From the NCBI GenBank assembly GCA_024635735.1, contig JAGXII010000027.1:1-8887 (forward strand): DNA of 8,887 nucleotides, written 5' to 3'. The DNA comes from Christiangramia sp. Its GTDB lineage: Bacteria; Bacteroidota; Bacteroidia; Flavobacteriales; Flavobacteriaceae. Shown one piece after another: positions 1-6,157 of the stretch. The position numbers were made by a program, and so were the translations under genes. The number at the start of each line of letters is the position of its first letter. The stretch's first letter is position 1. The notes below the pieces were generated by a model. That model did not search any database, was not told the origin of the DNA, and saw only the letters and a program-made list of their open reading frames with translations.

Positions 1-501
1 GCCTAAAAGAGCAATGGCATCTCCTAAAAGGATCAATAACGGCAACATTAATGTAGCTGCTACAATTCGGGTTACTACAAGAAATTTAAATGGATTGGTC
101 CCTGAAACTTCCATCGCATCGATTTGCTCCGTAACCCGCATTGAACCCAGCTCGGCACCAATTCCAGAACCTATCCTACCGGCACAAATTAATGCGATAA
201 TTACCGGGCCTATTTCTCTTATAATAGAAATGCTTACCATAGAAGGCATCCAGGATTCAGCTCCAAATTGCATTAAAGTAGGACGGGATTGCAAAGTAAA
301 AACAAGACCAAGTATAAATCCTGTAACGCCCACCAGTAGCATAGAACGATTTCCCATATTATAACACTGGCGCAATAATTCTCTGAATTCAAAAGGAGGC
401 TTGAAGATTTCACGAAAAAAGCGGCCTGTGAAATAGGCTATATCCCCTATTTCCTCAAAGAAACTTTTAAAATTAGCCCATATGGTATTAGAAGCGACCA
501 T
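1..501 (-). CDS. mlaE: MlaE-family ABC transporter permease (3'-truncated by window edge)
   Basis: Membrane permease of the Mla-type ABC importer family, which moves phospholipids or related lipids between the outer and inner membranes with an MlaF-like ATPase and an MlaD-like binding protein. The 167 codons visible cover the N-terminal amphipathic part (about residues 1-50), a first membrane segment (about 53-70, MLLVGVTGFILGLVF), and the family core: SIIREIGPVIIALICAGRIG near 92-111, then GAELGSMRVTEQIDAMEV near 115-132 and NPFKFLVVTRI near 136-146. These are strongly conserved in MlaE/TTG2B proteins, which are usually about 245-260 residues, so some 80-90 C-terminal residues lie beyond position 1. 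The ATG at 499-501 is the only sensible start because an in-frame TAA lies four codons upstream. The gene follows hisS on the same strand after a 204-base gap in which I found no convincing promoter. The partner ATPase and MlaD genes are probably further along the minus strand, outside the window (inference). Confidence 0.93.
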   Translation of the reverse strand, partial: MVASNTIWANFKSFFEEIGDIAYFTGRFFREIFKPPFEFRELLRQCYNMGNRSMLLVGVTGFILGLVFTLQSRPTLMQFGAESWMPSMVSISIIREIGPVIIALICAGRIGSGIGAELGSMRVTEQIDAMEVSGTNPFKFLVVTRIVAATLMLPLLILLGDAIALLG

Positions 502-705
502 ATTCCAGATTTTTTAACTAAGATAGACTGTAAAGTAATCTGGGAATATGATAATAGTCAGCTTTAAGCTGGCTATCAATAAGTAAATATAAGAATGATT
601 ACAAGAAGATTAATCATCTGCAAATAAAATAACAGGAAAGCCTTAGGATTCCATTCTAAATTTTACATAAAATTCCTGAATACTGAAAGGATGTTTCTGT
701 GCCTT

Positions 706-2079
706 TTAATTTTTAAGTTTATCCCTGAGTGTATCAAAATTAAGACTGGACTGTTCGCCAGACTTCATATGCTTTAAAGTGAATTTTTGCTGACTCATTT
801 CTTCTTCTCCTGCAAGTACCACATAAGGAATATCTCTCTTATCGGCATATTTCATTTGTTTCCCCATTTTCCCCGCATCCGGATAAAGTTCAGCTATAAT
901 ATCATTATCGCGTAGTTTCTGAACTGTTTTCATTGCATACAGTGCTTCTCTTTCCCCAAAATTAATAAACAGAACCTTGGTATTTTGAGTAACCGTTTCC
1001 GGGAAAAGACCAAGTTCTTCGAGCACAAGATAGATACGGTCAAGACCAAAGGAAATTCCAATTCCGCTCATGTCTTTTAAACCAAAGATTCCGGTAAGAT
1101 CATCATAACGACCACCACCACCAATAGATCCCATTTTCACATTTTCGGGAGCAGAAACTTCATAAATCGCGCCGGTATAGTAATTAAGACCACGGGCAAG
1201 AGTTACATCCAGATCTAATTTTGCAGTTTTCAGGGGAATTTCATCAATCGCTTTCTGAATAAACTGTAATTCCTCAATACCTTTCTGACCGGTTTCTGAA
1301 CCTTCTAAAATAGATTTTAAACCTTCAATTTTATCGGCAAAACTTCCTTTAAGACTGAAAATAGGCTGAATTTTTTCAATAGCGGCTTCCGAAATTCCCT
1401 TTTCGAGCATTTCCTTTTTCACTCCGTCCTCCCCAATTTTATCAAGTTTATCCATGGCTACAGTGAAATCTATCAATTTATCCTGTTCGCCAATTACTTC
1501 GGCAAAACCAGATAAAACCTTCCGGTTATTGATCTTAATAGTTACTCCTTCCAGTCCCAGTTTATGAAAAACCGAATCGTATAACTGAACGAATTCCACT
1601 TCCTGCCAAAGGCTGTTACTACCCACAACATCTGCATCACATTGATAAAATTCTCTGAATCTACCTTTCTGGGGGCGATCTGCTCTCCAAACCGGCTGGA
1701 TCTGATATCTTTTAAATGGGAATTCTATTTCATTCTGGTGTTGAACCACGTAGCGGGCGAAAGGCACCGTAAGATCGTATCTGAGCGCTTTTTCGCTAAT
1801 AGAAGAAGTAAGTCCTGAACTATCTTTTTCTTCCAGTGCCTTTTGATCAGCTTTCTTTAAAAAATCTCCAGAATTCAGAATCTTAAAGATCAGGCGGTCA
1901 CCTTCATCACCATATTTTCCCATCAAGGTAGAAGAGTTCTCAAAACTGGGAGTTTCGATAGGCTGAAATCCGAAGTCTTTGAATTGGAACTGAATTGTAT
2001 TAAAAATATAATTTCTCTTTGCTACTTCTTCCGGAGAAAAATCTCTGGTACCTTTTGGAATGGATGGTTTTTGTGCCAT
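706..2079 (-). CDS. hisS: Histidyl-tRNA synthetase
   Basis: Cytoplasmic class II aminoacyl-tRNA synthetase that charges tRNA-His with histidine using ATP. The 457 residues match the length of the Bacteroidota form. Motifs seen in order: motif 1 region GFQPIETPSFE (37-47); RYDLTVPFARYV (100-111), part of the active site; motif 2 QIQPVWRADRPQKGRFREFY (126-145) with its catalytic arginines; the HisA-type histidine signature LARGLNYYTG (294-303); the glycine-rich GGGGRYDDL (320-328); motif 3 GIGISFGLDRI (339-349). The anticodon-binding domain runs from about 366 to the end. An insertion near 68-96 (rich in K, E and S) between motif 1 and RYDLT is longer than in E. coli HisRS; I believe it is usual in Bacteroidota. 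The gene is divergent from the ABC permease (134-base gap) and ends in TAA. All key motifs are intact. Confidence 0.98.
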   Translation of the reverse strand: MAQKPSIPKGTRDFSPEEVAKRNYIFNTIQFQFKDFGFQPIETPSFENSSTLMGKYGDEGDRLIFKILNSGDFLKKADQKALEEKDSSGLTSSISEKALRYDLTVPFARYVVQHQNEIEFPFKRYQIQPVWRADRPQKGRFREFYQCDADVVGSNSLWQEVEFVQLYDSVFHKLGLEGVTIKINNRKVLSGFAEVIGEQDKLIDFTVAMDKLDKIGEDGVKKEMLEKGISEAAIEKIQPIFSLKGSFADKIEGLKSILEGSETGQKGIEELQFIQKAIDEIPLKTAKLDLDVTLARGLNYYTGAIYEVSAPENVKMGSIGGGGRYDDLTGIFGLKDMSGIGISFGLDRIYLVLEELGLFPETVTQNTKVLFINFGEREALYAMKTVQKLRDNDIIAELYPDAGKMGKQMKYADKRDIPYVVLAGEEEMSQQKFTLKHMKSGEQSSLNFDTLRDKLKN

Positions 2080-2114
2080 GATATATTTAAATCCTGCTAT
2101 TCTATTACGGATTG

Positions 2115-2144
2115 CAAATATCTTAATTTTTAAGCGAACCCAAA
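2115..2144 (-). promoter_or_regulatory. Candidate hisS promoter
   Basis: Reading the minus strand, TTTG (2144-2141) is followed after 18 bases by GATATTTG (2122-2115), one mismatch from the Bacteroidota -7 box TAnnTTTG, with the usual -33 to -7 spacing. Transcription would begin about 2108, leaving a leader of roughly 30 bases before the hisS ATG. The region is AT-rich, so chance matches are possible. Confidence 0.35.
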
Positions 2145-2148
2145 CTAA

Positions 2149-2181
2149 TTTGAAATTTTAAGTAACAAAGTTCTAAATTTA
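2149..2181 (+). promoter_or_regulatory. Candidate promoter of the ABC permease
   Basis: TTTG (2149-2152) and, 21 bases on, TAAATTTA (2174-2181), one mismatch from TAnnTTTG. It lies in the divergent gap with hisS and would give a leader of about 25 bases before the ATG at 2214. Weak match in AT-rich DNA. Confidence 0.3.
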
Positions 2182-2213
2182 TAGTCTAACCGGTAAGTCA
2201 GAAAATTAAACCC

Positions 2214-3455
2214 ATGTTTTCACTCTTTCGAGAAAATATCAGGATTGCCCTGAATTCTATTAGAAATCAAATGTTGAGAACTGTTCTCACTGTGCTGATT
2301 ATTGCAATAGGAATTACCGCTCTGGTAGGAATTTTAAGTGCAGTTGCTGCTCTTGAAAATACTATTAGCAAGGATTTTGCTTCCATGGGGGCCAACACTT
2401 TTAATATCCAACGTTACGATTTCACCTCCAGGAGTTTTGGAAATAATGAAGACCAAAAAGTCAATCCTAATATTAGTTACAGGGAGGTAAAAGAATTTGA
2501 GAGTCAGTATTCTTTCCCTTCTACACAAACAGCCATTTCATTTACAGGAACCGGTAGTGCCGAGATTAAATATGAAAATGAAAAGACCGATCCTGAGATT
2601 GCAGTGATGGGGATTAATCAGTATTACCTTATTAATTCGGGCCTGGAAGTTGAAGAAGGACGTGAATTTAATGTTTTTGATATAAGGAACAATAATAACG
2701 TGGCGGTAATAGGTTCAGATTTTAAGGATGGATTGTTTCAAGGCCTGGATCCCATAGGCAGAACAATTAGTATTCGTGGTGCCAAATTTAAAGTTGTAGG
2801 AGTGCTGGAATCAAAGGGAAGTACTTTTGGAAATAATCAGGATCTCAGGATATTTATACCTATACAGCATGCCAGGTCTATTTTTTCACAGCCGAATATT
2901 AATTATAATCTAAGCGTAAGAGTTTCAGATAAACAGATGCTGGATGCGGCACAGGATGAGGCTATTACTACTTTCAGAAATATACGCGGATTAAAACCAC
3001 TCCAGGAAAACAATTTCGGACTCTAAAGGAGTGACGACCTTATTAACCGGATTCTTCAAATTACAGGTGTGCTTAATATCGCAGCCTGGATCATTTCTAT
3101 TATAACAATTTTTGGTTCTTCAATAGCATTGATGAATATTATGCTTGTAACCGTAACCGAAAGAACAAGGGAAATTGGAGTGCGTAAAGCACTGGGAGCG
3201 AAGAAAAATACTATCGCTACCCAGTTTTTCCTTGAAACACTGGTGATTGGACAATTAGGCGGAATATTGGGAATTATTCTGGGCAGCCTTATTGGATATG
3301 CAGTAGCCACCTCACTGGATTTTAACTTTACAACTCCCTGGAAGGCGATGTTCTGGGCAACCGGTATTACTATTCTGGTAGCAATCCTGGCGGGAAGCTA
3401 TCCTGCGGCCAAGGCAGCAAAACAAGATCCTATTGAGTCATTGCGCTATGAATAA
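2214..3455 (+). pseudogene. MacB/FtsX-type ABC transporter permease, interrupted by an in-frame TAA
   Basis: Inner-membrane permease of the MacB/LolC-like class (MacB periplasmic core domain plus FtsX domain), which couples ATP hydrolysis by a separate ATPase to export or lipoprotein-related work in the envelope; the substrate cannot be read from the sequence. Before the stop: an N-terminal cytoplasmic stretch, one membrane helix (about 22-47) and the periplasmic core (about 50-265). Codon 271 (3024-3026) is TAA. The same frame then runs on without a shift through RSDDLINRILQITG, a second membrane helix (about 288-312), the conserved cytoplasmic loop ERTREIGVRKALGAKK (316-331), two more helices (about 339-366 and 375-400) and the typical ending DPIESLRYE. 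Read through, the protein is 413 residues, normal for the family. The ATG at 2214 is fixed by an in-frame TAA at 2187-2189. As sequenced, the product would lose three of four membrane helices and should not work. No ATPase gene is adjacent, which is common in this group. Either a real recent nonsense mutation or a sequencing/assembly error. Confidence 0.9.
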
Positions 3456-3457
3456 TT

Positions 3458-3504
3458 AATTTGAAAGTTTATTCCTCATTTTCAAATTAGCTAATTTTCA
3501 AATT
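3458..3504. repeat. AT-rich inverted and direct repeats between convergent genes
   Basis: Three copies of the 9-mer TTTCAAATT lie in 47 bases: one inverted (AATTTGAAA, 3458-3466) and two direct (3480-3488 and 3496-3504, each part of an 11-base ATTTTCAAATT). The two direct copies share a perfect 12-base palindrome, AATTAGCTAATT (3485-3496). The first copy can pair with either of the others. The block fills the gap between the permease end and the end of the small minus-strand gene, where a bidirectional terminator is expected, but it has no GC-rich stem. Confidence 0.5.
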
Positions 3505-3515
3505 GTCTCAATTAA

Positions 3516-3989
3516 TTAGTCCTGAACAACATTTTCAAAGAATCCGTATAACTCCCCTTTTGTAATATTTGCGCCCTGTTTTATTAGCGCAAAAATATCC
3601 TTGTTCCGGTCATCACTCATTGCCTTTGTTGAAGTAAAAATATTTACTGAATCGTCCATGAGATTATTTTGTAGCCAGGCATAACCTTCACGGGTAGTTA
3701 TATCTATAGCTTCATTCTCTACTTTTACAGCGATAAGATTGATGGTAGCCGTAGTAATTTGAAAAAGAAACATCTGGTTAAGAGAAAAATGTTCCAGGTA
3801 CTCTACCTTATTCAATACTCCTTCCCAAATAAGATCACTGAAGATATCCAGTTCTTCTTCGGCTGCTTCCGGTTTTTCCTTTTTAATTTGTTCCCATTCT
3901 TCTGCAGTTATAGATTGAGTTGCCAGAAAATTAATGAATTCCTGGTGCATTTCCTCTAACTGCTCTTTAGTTAATCTTGCGTATTTCAT
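3516..3989 (-). CDS. Conserved Bacteroidota protein of unknown function (DUF6495-like)
   Basis: A 157-residue, acidic, soluble protein without signal peptide or membrane segment. From memory of flavobacterial proteins it resembles the family called DUF6495: the start MKYARLTKEQLEEMHQEF, the stretch ITAEEWEQIKKEKPEAAEEE (about 27-46), FSDLIWEGVLNKVEYLEH (about 50-67) and the C-terminal IKQGANITKGELY fit that pattern. I could not search, so the family name is tentative. No catalytic motif is recognisable and I give no function. It lies downstream of the rpsF-rpsR-rplI operon on the same strand but is separated by a strong terminator and a 137-base gap, so it is probably transcribed on its own. 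It is convergent with the ABC permease and ends in TAA. Confidence 0.85.
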   Translation of the reverse strand: MKYARLTKEQLEEMHQEFINFLATQSITAEEWEQIKKEKPEAAEEELDIFSDLIWEGVLNKVEYLEHFSLNQMFLFQITTATINLIAVKVENEAIDITTREGYAWLQNNLMDDSVNIFTSTKAMSDDRNKDIFALIKQGANITKGELYGFFENVVQD

Positions 3990-4000
3990 AAATTAATTTA

Positions 4001-4026
4001 AAAAAGATCCCACAATTCTACGGGAT
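4001..4026 (-). terminator. Terminator-like hairpin just upstream of the DUF6495-like gene
   Basis: On the minus strand ATCCC (4026-4022) pairs with GGGAT (4011-4007) around a 10-base loop, followed by C and five T residues within the segment (six in all, to 4000). It ends only about 11 bases before the ATG of the small gene. It may be a second, back-up terminator of the ribosomal operon or a structure in the small gene's leader. The stem is only five pairs. Confidence 0.35.
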
Positions 4027-4042
4027 TAGTTCCACCTACAAT

Positions 4043-4058
4043 TTTACCAGCAGGTAAA
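4043..4058. repeat. Small perfect inverted repeat in the leader of the DUF6495-like gene
   Basis: TTTACC (4043-4048) and GGTAAA (4053-4058) form a perfect six-pair stem around the four-base loop AGCA. It sits between the ribosomal operon terminator and the terminator-like hairpin at 4001-4026. It could be an operator-type dyad or an RNA hairpin; no function can be assigned. Confidence 0.45.
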
Positions 4059-4077
4059 CTTCAGTTTCACTAAAAAG

Positions 4078-4107
4078 AAAAGCCCACTCATAAATGAGCA
4101 GGCTTTT
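4078..4107 (-). terminator. Intrinsic terminator of the rpsF-rpsR-rplI operon
   Basis: On the minus strand, about 20 bases after the rplI stop: AAAAGCC, a 2x2 internal mismatch, CTCAT, a two-base apex, ATGAG, the second side of the mismatch, then GGCTTTT running into CTTTTT. This is a classic rho-independent hairpin with a T tract. The plus-strand side also ends in six T residues, so it might work in both directions, but no plus-strand gene reads into it. Confidence 0.85.
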
Positions 4108-4126
4108 TTGTTATGAGTAAAATAAA

Positions 4127-4576
4127 TTAAGCTTCGCCTACCACGTCAAAGGTAAAGTTAGAAACTACCTCACGATGAAAACGTAAAGTTGCTTCGTACT
4201 GACCCAGACGCTTGATGTTTCCACCAGCAATGATAACATATTTTTTATCGATTTCAACACCTTCTTTAGAAAGAGCATCCACTAAATCTGCATTGGTAAT
4301 AGATCCAAATAACTTGTCCCCTGCTCCTGCCTTTGCAGTAAGTCTAATTTCAAGGTTATTAAGTTTTTCAGCCTGCTTTTTAGCTTCGTCGATATGTTTT
4401 TGTTCCTTATAGGCACGTTGCTTAAGGGTTTCTTGCAAAACCTTTCTAGCAGAAGGAGTTGCCAATTCAGCAAAACCCTGTGGAATAAGATAGTTTCTGC
4501 CGTAACCGTTCTTCACGTCTACAACATCATCTTTAAAGCCTAAATTATCTACGTCTTTTTTAAGTATCACTTCCAT
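4127..4576 (-). CDS. rplI: 50S ribosomal protein L9 (bL9)
   Basis: Large-subunit ribosomal protein that binds 23S rRNA near the base of the L1 stalk and extends outward from the ribosome. The 149 residues are the normal length. The N-terminal rRNA-binding domain carries the family signature, seen here as GYGRNYLIPQGFA (24-36) after LGFKDDVVDVKN. A long charged connecting helix (about 41-75) leads to the C-terminal domain, with AGAGDKLFGSIT near 83-94. It is the last gene of the rpsF-rpsR-rplI operon, 12 bases after the rpsR stop; that gap holds AGAGG a few bases before the ATG, an SD-like sequence that is uncommon in Bacteroidota. A strong terminator follows the TAA stop. Confidence 0.98.
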   Translation of the reverse strand: MEVILKKDVDNLGFKDDVVDVKNGYGRNYLIPQGFAELATPSARKVLQETLKQRAYKEQKHIDEAKKQAEKLNNLEIRLTAKAGAGDKLFGSITNADLVDALSKEGVEIDKKYVIIAGGNIKRLGQYEATLRFHREVVSNFTFDVVGEA

Positions 4577-4588
4577 AACTGCCTCTTT

Positions 4589-4888
4589 TTATTTTAATAA
4601 ATCACCTACGTAAGGCATTAATGCTAAGTGACGACCGCGTTTAACGGCTGTAGCCACTTTCCTCTGGAACTTCAATGAAGTACCGGTCAAACGACGAGGT
4701 AACAATTTACCCTGTTCGTTTACAAAGCCCATTAAGAAATCTGGATCTTTGTAATCTACATACTTAATACCAGATCTTTTAAATCTACAGTATTTTTTAG
4801 CTTTTGTAGTCTCAATATTAAGAGGAGTAAGATATCTTATCTCACCGTCTTTTTTTCCTTTTGCCTGTTGTTCAATAGATGTTGCCAT
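4589..4888 (-). CDS. rpsR: 30S ribosomal protein S18 (bS18)
   Basis: Small-subunit platform protein that forms a heterodimer with S6 and binds the central domain of 16S rRNA. At 99 residues it is longer at the N terminus than the roughly 75-residue E. coli protein, as is usual in Bacteroidota (from memory). The S18 core is clear: KKYCRFKRSGIKYVDYKDPD (31-50), then PRRLTGTSLKFQRKVATAVK (64-83) and RGRHLALMPY (84-93). It is the middle gene of the operon: its ATG follows the rpsF stop after two bases (TAAGTATG), so translation of the two S6:S18 partners is probably coupled. Confidence 0.98.
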   Translation of the reverse strand: MATSIEQQAKGKKDGEIRYLTPLNIETTKAKKYCRFKRSGIKYVDYKDPDFLMGFVNEQGKLLPRRLTGTSLKFQRKVATAVKRGRHLALMPYVGDLLK

Positions 4889-4890
4889 AC

Positions 4891-5229
4891 TTAAGCTTTT
4901 TCCTTGTTACGTTTTCTTCTTTTTTCAGCCCAGGCGATTGCATGCTTGTCTAACTTCACAGTCAGGTAACGCATCATTCGCTCGTCTCTTCTGAATTCCA
5001 ATTCCAAAGGTTCAATAACTTCACCAGGAGCCTGAAATTCGAATAAGTGATAAAAACCACTTTTTTTGTGTTGGATTGCATAGGCGAGTTTTCTCAAGCC
5101 CCAATCTTCTTTAGCTACCATCTCGGCCCCTTTCGAAACAAGAAAATCTTCGTATTTCTTAACTGTCTCCTTTATCTGCTCATCAGATAAAACGGGATTC
5201 AAGATGAAAACAGTTTCATAATTGTTCAT
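4891..5229 (-). CDS. rpsF: 30S ribosomal protein S6 (bS6)
   Basis: Small-subunit platform protein that pairs with S18. The 112 residues show the S6 fold signature: NYETVFILNPVLSDEQIKET at the start, then GLRKLAYAIQHKKSGFYHLF (about 44-63), the region that packs against S18, and RRDERMMRYLTVKL (about 80-93). The C-terminal tail, AEKRRKRNKEKA, is strongly basic. It is the first gene of the rpsF-rpsR-rplI operon; ssb, which lies between rpsF and rpsR in many bacteria, is absent here. A near-consensus promoter lies just upstream, giving a leader of only about 20 bases, too short for the S6:S18-binding leader hairpin known from other bacteria. Confidence 0.98.
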   Translation of the reverse strand: MNNYETVFILNPVLSDEQIKETVKKYEDFLVSKGAEMVAKEDWGLRKLAYAIQHKKSGFYHLFEFQAPGEVIEPLELEFRRDERMMRYLTVKLDKHAIAWAEKRRKRNKEKA

Positions 5230-5256
5230 AAAATTTACTTTAAGTTAAATCGGCTG

Positions 5257-5287
5257 CAAAAATAGAACTAATATTTGTTATTTCAAA
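5257..5287 (-). promoter_or_regulatory. Promoter of the rpsF-rpsR-rplI operon
   Basis: On the minus strand TTTG (5287-5284), a 19-base spacer, then TATTTTTG (5264-5257). This is an exact match to the Bacteroidota housekeeping consensus TTTG ... TAnnTTTG with ideal spacing. The start of transcription is expected near 5250, about 20 bases before the rpsF ATG. Confidence 0.75.
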
Positions 5288-5310
5288 GCTTATTAAGAAG
5301 GATAAAACAC

Positions 5311-5318
5311 TATTTTTG
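5311..5318 (+). promoter_or_regulatory. Possible -7 box for the LytTR regulator
   Basis: TATTTTTG is an exact TAnnTTTG match pointing towards the response regulator, 77 bases before its start codon. No TTG or TTTG lies at the expected distance upstream, so it may be a weak or activated promoter or a chance match. Confidence 0.3.
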
Positions 5319-5339
5319 TCGGTGAAAATCATTTTTAAA

Positions 5340-5370
5340 TTGTATTTCTTATTTTTAATGAGTAATATTG
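5340..5370 (+). promoter_or_regulatory. Alternative promoter for the LytTR regulator
   Basis: TTG (5340-5342), a 20-base spacer, then TAATATTG (5363-5370), one mismatch from TAnnTTTG. It would start transcription near 5377, leaving an under-20-base leader before the GTG start. It competes with the box at 5311-5318 as an explanation. Confidence 0.3.
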
Positions 5371-5394
5371 TTTAAGCCTAACCAATAAAAGATC

Positions 5395-6111
5395 GTGGAA
5401 GAAGTTTTACTCAAATGTGCCGTAGTAGATGATTCCAGCCTCCAAAGGCTGTCTATCGTGAAGCTCATAAAAGATCATCCTAATTTGAAACTTGTGGCTG
5501 AATACAATAACGCCATAGAAACCAAGAACGGGCTTCTTGACACCGAGACTGATCTTATTTTTCTTGATATAGAAATGCCTATTCTATCAGGTTTCGAGCT
5601 TCTGGACAATTTACCCAATAAGCCACAAATTATATTCGTAACCGGTAAAACGAAATATGCCTTTAAGGCTTTCGATTATGACGCCGTGGATTACATTCAT
5701 AAACCGGTCACCAAAGACAGGTTTAATAATGCGGTAAATAAGGCTGTCAACCTTTTTAAACTGAAACACCAGACACCGGTTCCTGAGGATGATGATTTCA
5801 TCTTTGTGAAAAGCAATCTTAAGAATCGTAAGGTATTTTTGAGTAAACTCAAATATATTCAGGCCCTTGGCGATTACGTGAAGTTTGTTACTGAAAAGGA
5901 CAATTTCGTGGTTCTTGCTACTATGAAGTCGTTTGAAGAACAATTACCCAGCGATCGTTTTCTTAGAATTCACAAGTCTTATATTGTGAATCTTGATAAG
6001 ATAGAGAGATACAATAGTAAAAATATTGAGATCGATAAGGAGAAGCTTCCTCTTAGCCGTCATAAAAAAGCAAATCTGGTGGAGGCCCTTAGCGCCATCC
6101 AAGAGGAATAA
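5395..6111 (+). CDS. LytTR-family response regulator
   Basis: Two-component transcription regulator of the LytR/AlgR type, 238 residues. The receiver domain (about 6-122) has the acidic pair D12-D13, the phospho-acceptor D58 in LIFLDIEMPILSG, the conserved T83 in IIFVTGKTKYAF, and K103 in DYIHKPV. The C-terminal LytTR DNA-binding domain (about 135-235) shows FVKSNLKNRKVFLSKLKYIQ, ALGDYVKF and FLRIHKSYIVNLDKIERY. It should bind direct repeats in target promoters when phosphorylated; targets are unknown. The start is GTG: an in-frame TAA at 5386-5388 leaves no room for an upstream start and there is no early ATG, while the receiver fold needs this N terminus. No histidine kinase gene lies beside it, so the partner (in this group usually a LytS/YehU-like membrane kinase) must be elsewhere. 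It diverges from the rpsF operon and converges on priA. Confidence 0.95.
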   Translation: MEEVLLKCAVVDDSSLQRLSIVKLIKDHPNLKLVAEYNNAIETKNGLLDTETDLIFLDIEMPILSGFELLDNLPNKPQIIFVTGKTKYAFKAFDYDAVDYIHKPVTKDRFNNAVNKAVNLFKLKHQTPVPEDDDFIFVKSNLKNRKVFLSKLKYIQALGDYVKFVTEKDNFVVLATMKSFEEQLPSDRFLRIHKSYIVNLDKIERYNSKNIEIDKEKLPLSRHKKANLVEALSAIQEE

Positions 6112-6131
6112 GAAATTAACTTCACAAACAT

Positions 6132-6156
6132 ATAAAAGCCATTTAATGGCTTTTAT
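6132..6156. terminator. Bidirectional terminator between the LytTR regulator and priA
   Basis: A nearly perfect palindrome: ATAAAAGCCATT (6132-6143) and AATGGCTTTTAT (6145-6156) around one central base, in practice a stem of about ten pairs with a small loop. A-rich sequence on one side and T-rich on the other gives a T tract in both directions. It lies 21 bases after the regulator's stop and about one base beyond the priA stop codon, so it can serve both convergent genes. Confidence 0.8.
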
Positions 6157-6157
6157 T

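Noticed and set aside
14..364. Plus-strand open frame of 116 codons
   Set aside because: It is antisense to the MlaE permease, whose minus-strand translation shows strong family motifs; the plus-strand product resembles nothing.
502..705. Gap between hisS and mlaE: short dyads CAGCTTTAAGCTG (559-571) and AATTTTACATAAAATT (659-674)
   Set aside because: Stems are short or purely AT, with no T tract in a useful place and no good promoter pair; nothing firm can be called. No small ORF with coding character was seen either.
2998..3033. CACTCC (2998-3003) can pair with GGAGTG (3028-3033) around the permease's internal TAA, and AAAGGAG follows the stop
   Set aside because: I considered a programmed recoding or restart signal. 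The stem is only six pairs with a 24-base loop, no in-frame start codon lies at a useful distance after AAAGGAG, and Bacteroidota rarely rely on SD pairing. Probably chance.
5230..5256. S6:S18 autoregulatory RNA leader upstream of rpsF
   Set aside because: The expected transcript leader is only about 20 bases; a CCG is present but there is no room for the known hairpin with its bulged motif.
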